A stretch of DNA of 20,000 nucleotides from Botryococcus braunii (taxonomy: Eukaryota; Chlorophyta; Trebouxiophyceae), in NCBI GenBank assembly GCA_002005505.1, contig KV908727.1, positions 1-20,000 of the forward strand. Reading direction: 5' to 3'. A model generated the notes under the pieces. The model was not told the origin of the DNA and did no database searches. It worked only from the letters and a program-made list of their open reading frames with translations. This document shows positions 18,662 through 20,000 of this stretch, one piece after another (position 1 is the stretch's first letter; the number at the start of each line of letters is the position of its first letter). Made by a program: the position numbers and the translations under genes.

Positions 18662-18706
18662 TGTTGAGATTTCTCCAACACACCTGCCGAGTGAGAAATC
18701 TCAACA
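18662..18706. repeat. perfect 14-bp inverted repeat (hairpin)
   Basis: TGTTGAGATTTCTC at 18662-18675 and its exact complement GAGAAATCTCAACA at 18693-18706, around a 17-nt loop. The ends read TGTTGAGA...TCTCAACA. Confidence 0.85.
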
Positions 18707-19058
18707 CCACAGACTCTTGCCAAACCCAAACCTCCCCAACTCGTTACCAAACTATTGCGAACTGGAATGGTACATCATCCAATATTTAATCAAAGCAATA
18801 TACTGCGCAGTATGTGCATGCACTATTGAAGAACATGGTGCGCAGGTCGCTAGAAGAACCTTCAGGATTAGAATCTTTTTCGTTCAACATTTCTGCCATT
18901 TTGTGTCAGAAGCAGCTCCAGCAAAAGAAGCAGATTTATGCTCGCTGTCACTCTCCTAAACTCCACATGTTCCCGGCTTACTGAGGGTGGCTGATGAGGG
19001 TGTCAAAGGGTCACAACAGGCAGAGAAGAGTTCAAAACTGCAAAGGGGGGAATTCAGA
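18707..19058. other. no gene seen; 3' flank of gene B
   Basis: Only a short + strand frame (18717-18959) with no coding character. As gene B runs leftward, its 3' UTR should lie at the right end of this segment. Confidence 0.35.
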
Positions 19059-19268
19059 TTAAGAAAACGGATCAACGATAAACATCAAGCCTCCGAAAAG
19101 AATATGTAGTGCAATGAACAGTTGTGATACCCAAGTACTTATCGTCCCTTGGCTTGTCTGGTCATCATTCTCAATGTGGTTACCACCTGTGTTGATTTTT
19201 GCAGGGATGATTAGGGGTTGAATAAATGGCCTCACCTGAACCTTGATTCTGTGTGATATCCATAGCAC
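19059..19268 (-). CDS. gene B last exon with C-terminal transmembrane helix
   Basis: Acceptor CATACTTTTCCAG after a 225-nt intron, phase 0, 69 codons to TAA. A GTTCAG|GTGAGG site inside it would be a strong donor, so an alternative splice is possible, but the frame stays open through it and carries the membrane helix. Confidence 0.45.
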   Translation of the reverse strand: MLWISHRIKVQVRPFIQPLIIPAKINTGGNHIENDDQTSQGTISTWVSQLFIALHILFGGLMFIVDPFS

Positions 19269-19729
19269 CTGGAAAAGTATGGTACAGGCCAAATGTGGAC
19301 ATCATGGGGATATTTTTTGAAACAGATCAACCGGCTCAACAGGAAACCCAGTTTGGTAACAGGCAGGCACCCCCAATAGCCAATAATAAGAGGCAGTCAA
19401 GCGCCAGTCACTCTGGGAGATCCGTCACTTCAGACCAAACAACATCTTCTGCATCATTTCCATCATTACGCAGCTGGCAGACTGGCGACGCACTTTGATT
19501 TGCACTGAGGCAGCCTCCTCAAATGGTACAAAGGTTGGAACCCCAATAGAGTATAAAGCACTACTTGTTTGTGGAAACAGTCCATCCACCATGAAAATCT
19601 TGCTTAAGCAAATGCCAGTATGAAAAGGAACATGCCCGTGGACCAGATTAAAAGCTCACCTGGCAAGAGGTCCTTGCTGGTAAACAAGACTTTCATATAA
19701 ATGGCCAGACCCATGCTTGCAGGCATTCA
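19059..19729 (-). CDS. gene B: 3' end of a split gene for a membrane protein
   Basis: Three minus-strand segments, 19729-19660, 19602-19494 and 19268-19059, join with matching phases at both junctions and encode a C-terminal stretch of 128 residues ending in TAA. The first gives a Cys- and Gly-containing start (NACKHGSGHLYE), the second a Pro/Phe/Val-rich part, and the last ends with a hydrophobic helix of about 20 residues (SQLFIALHILFGGLMFIV) four residues from the C-terminus. This suggests a C-terminally anchored or type I membrane protein with almost no cytoplasmic tail. The 5' part lies beyond the right edge or in unresolved exons at 19730-20000. Family not recognised. Confidence 0.45.
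19494..19602 (-). CDS. gene B exon (penultimate)
   Basis: Acceptor ATTTGCTTAAG after a 57-nt intron, then 36 codons (VDGLFPQTSSALYSIG, VPTFVPFEEAASVQIK) to donor ATCAAA|GTGCGT in phase 0. GTGCGT is the same donor type used in gene A. Confidence 0.42.
19660..19729 (-). CDS. gene B exon (antepenultimate position in model)
   Basis: Acceptor GAAGTTCAG, 70 nt with 22 full codons, and donor CTTGCCAG|GTGAGC. It ends with two bases, AG, that form a Ser codon with the first base of the next exon. Upstream the frame meets TGA, so an intron must precede it; AAG|GTCAGG about 100 nt upstream is a possible donor. Confidence 0.4.
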
Positions 19730-20000
19730 CTGAACTTCAAACACAAAACTACATTTTTCAGCTACTCTGGCGACAACAATTCTTCCAAACTGGCCATGGC
19801 TGCCCAGTGTGTCGATGTAGGTCCTGACCTTGAGAGCACTTTTTCCACGCAAGCATTGATAAACACATGTTGTGCACATGCTGGCCATTGCGGCCCTAAG
19901 TACCCTCAAATACTGTAGATATACACGTGACAGTTCTACATGCTGGTGACGGTACATTCCACACAATCAGCACATGTGGAGCACATGCACGACAACTTTG
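19730..20000 (-). other. probable upstream part of gene B, exons unresolved
   Basis: All three minus-strand frames have coding-like stretches here. The longest, about 19966-19727, includes KSALKVRTYIDTLG and FGRIVVARVAEKCSFVFEVQ but ends in TGA in a frame that does not link to the next exon. I could not choose the exon or its frame. Confidence 0.25.

Noticed and set aside
18717..18959. 80-codon + strand frame
   Set aside because: Coding character weak and composition biased; no splice partner found.
19727..19966. 79-codon minus-strand frame as a stand-alone gene B exon
   Set aside because: It looks protein-like but ends in TGA in a frame that does not connect to the next phase-linked exon; kept only as an unresolved region.

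Overview
Eukaryotic nuclear DNA, probably from an alga or related green-lineage organism (lineage is inference). The evidence is a plant/alga-type Ty1/copia retroelement, long dinucleotide microsatellites, a small inverted-repeat transposon, and genes split by spliceosomal introns with GTGAGT/GTGCGT-like donors. I see no rRNA, tRNA, CRISPR array or bacterial operon.

Layout. (1) 1-4854: right-hand part of a Ty1/copia element. The protease, pre-integrase and integrase portion is broken by frameshifts and stops, while one 777-codon frame carries an apparently intact reverse transcriptase and RNase H. A polypurine tract and a TG...CA 3' LTR follow; a second copy of 143 bp of that LTR abuts its end. 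(2) 5019-5652: a 401-bp non-autonomous transposon (MITE-like) with ~46-49 bp terminal inverted repeats, sitting inside an (AT)n microsatellite. (3) 5700-6031: a compound (CT)n-(GT)n-(CA)n-(CG)n block. (4) about 6657-15632, + strand: one large split gene (gene A). Six phase-compatible exons give about 1,471 codons: signal peptide, Ser/Pro/Ala-rich ectodomain with N-glycosylation sequons, one transmembrane helix followed by RRRRKRK, and a long Ser/Pro-rich cytoplasmic tail. Its introns hold (CA)n, (GA)n, (TG)n and (CAT)n tracts. After the TGA stop the same frame stays open for another 85 codons. (5) 15633-20000: mostly without long frames, but on the minus strand three short segments join by two phase-matched splice junctions into the C-terminal 128 residues of a second membrane protein (gene B, 19059-19729). 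Another exon-like frame lies at 16802-17010.

Neither gene A nor gene B matches a family I recognise. The exon models come from splice-site and phase reasoning only and need transcript data. Genes A and B converge, with their 3' ends facing each other across about 3.4 kb.
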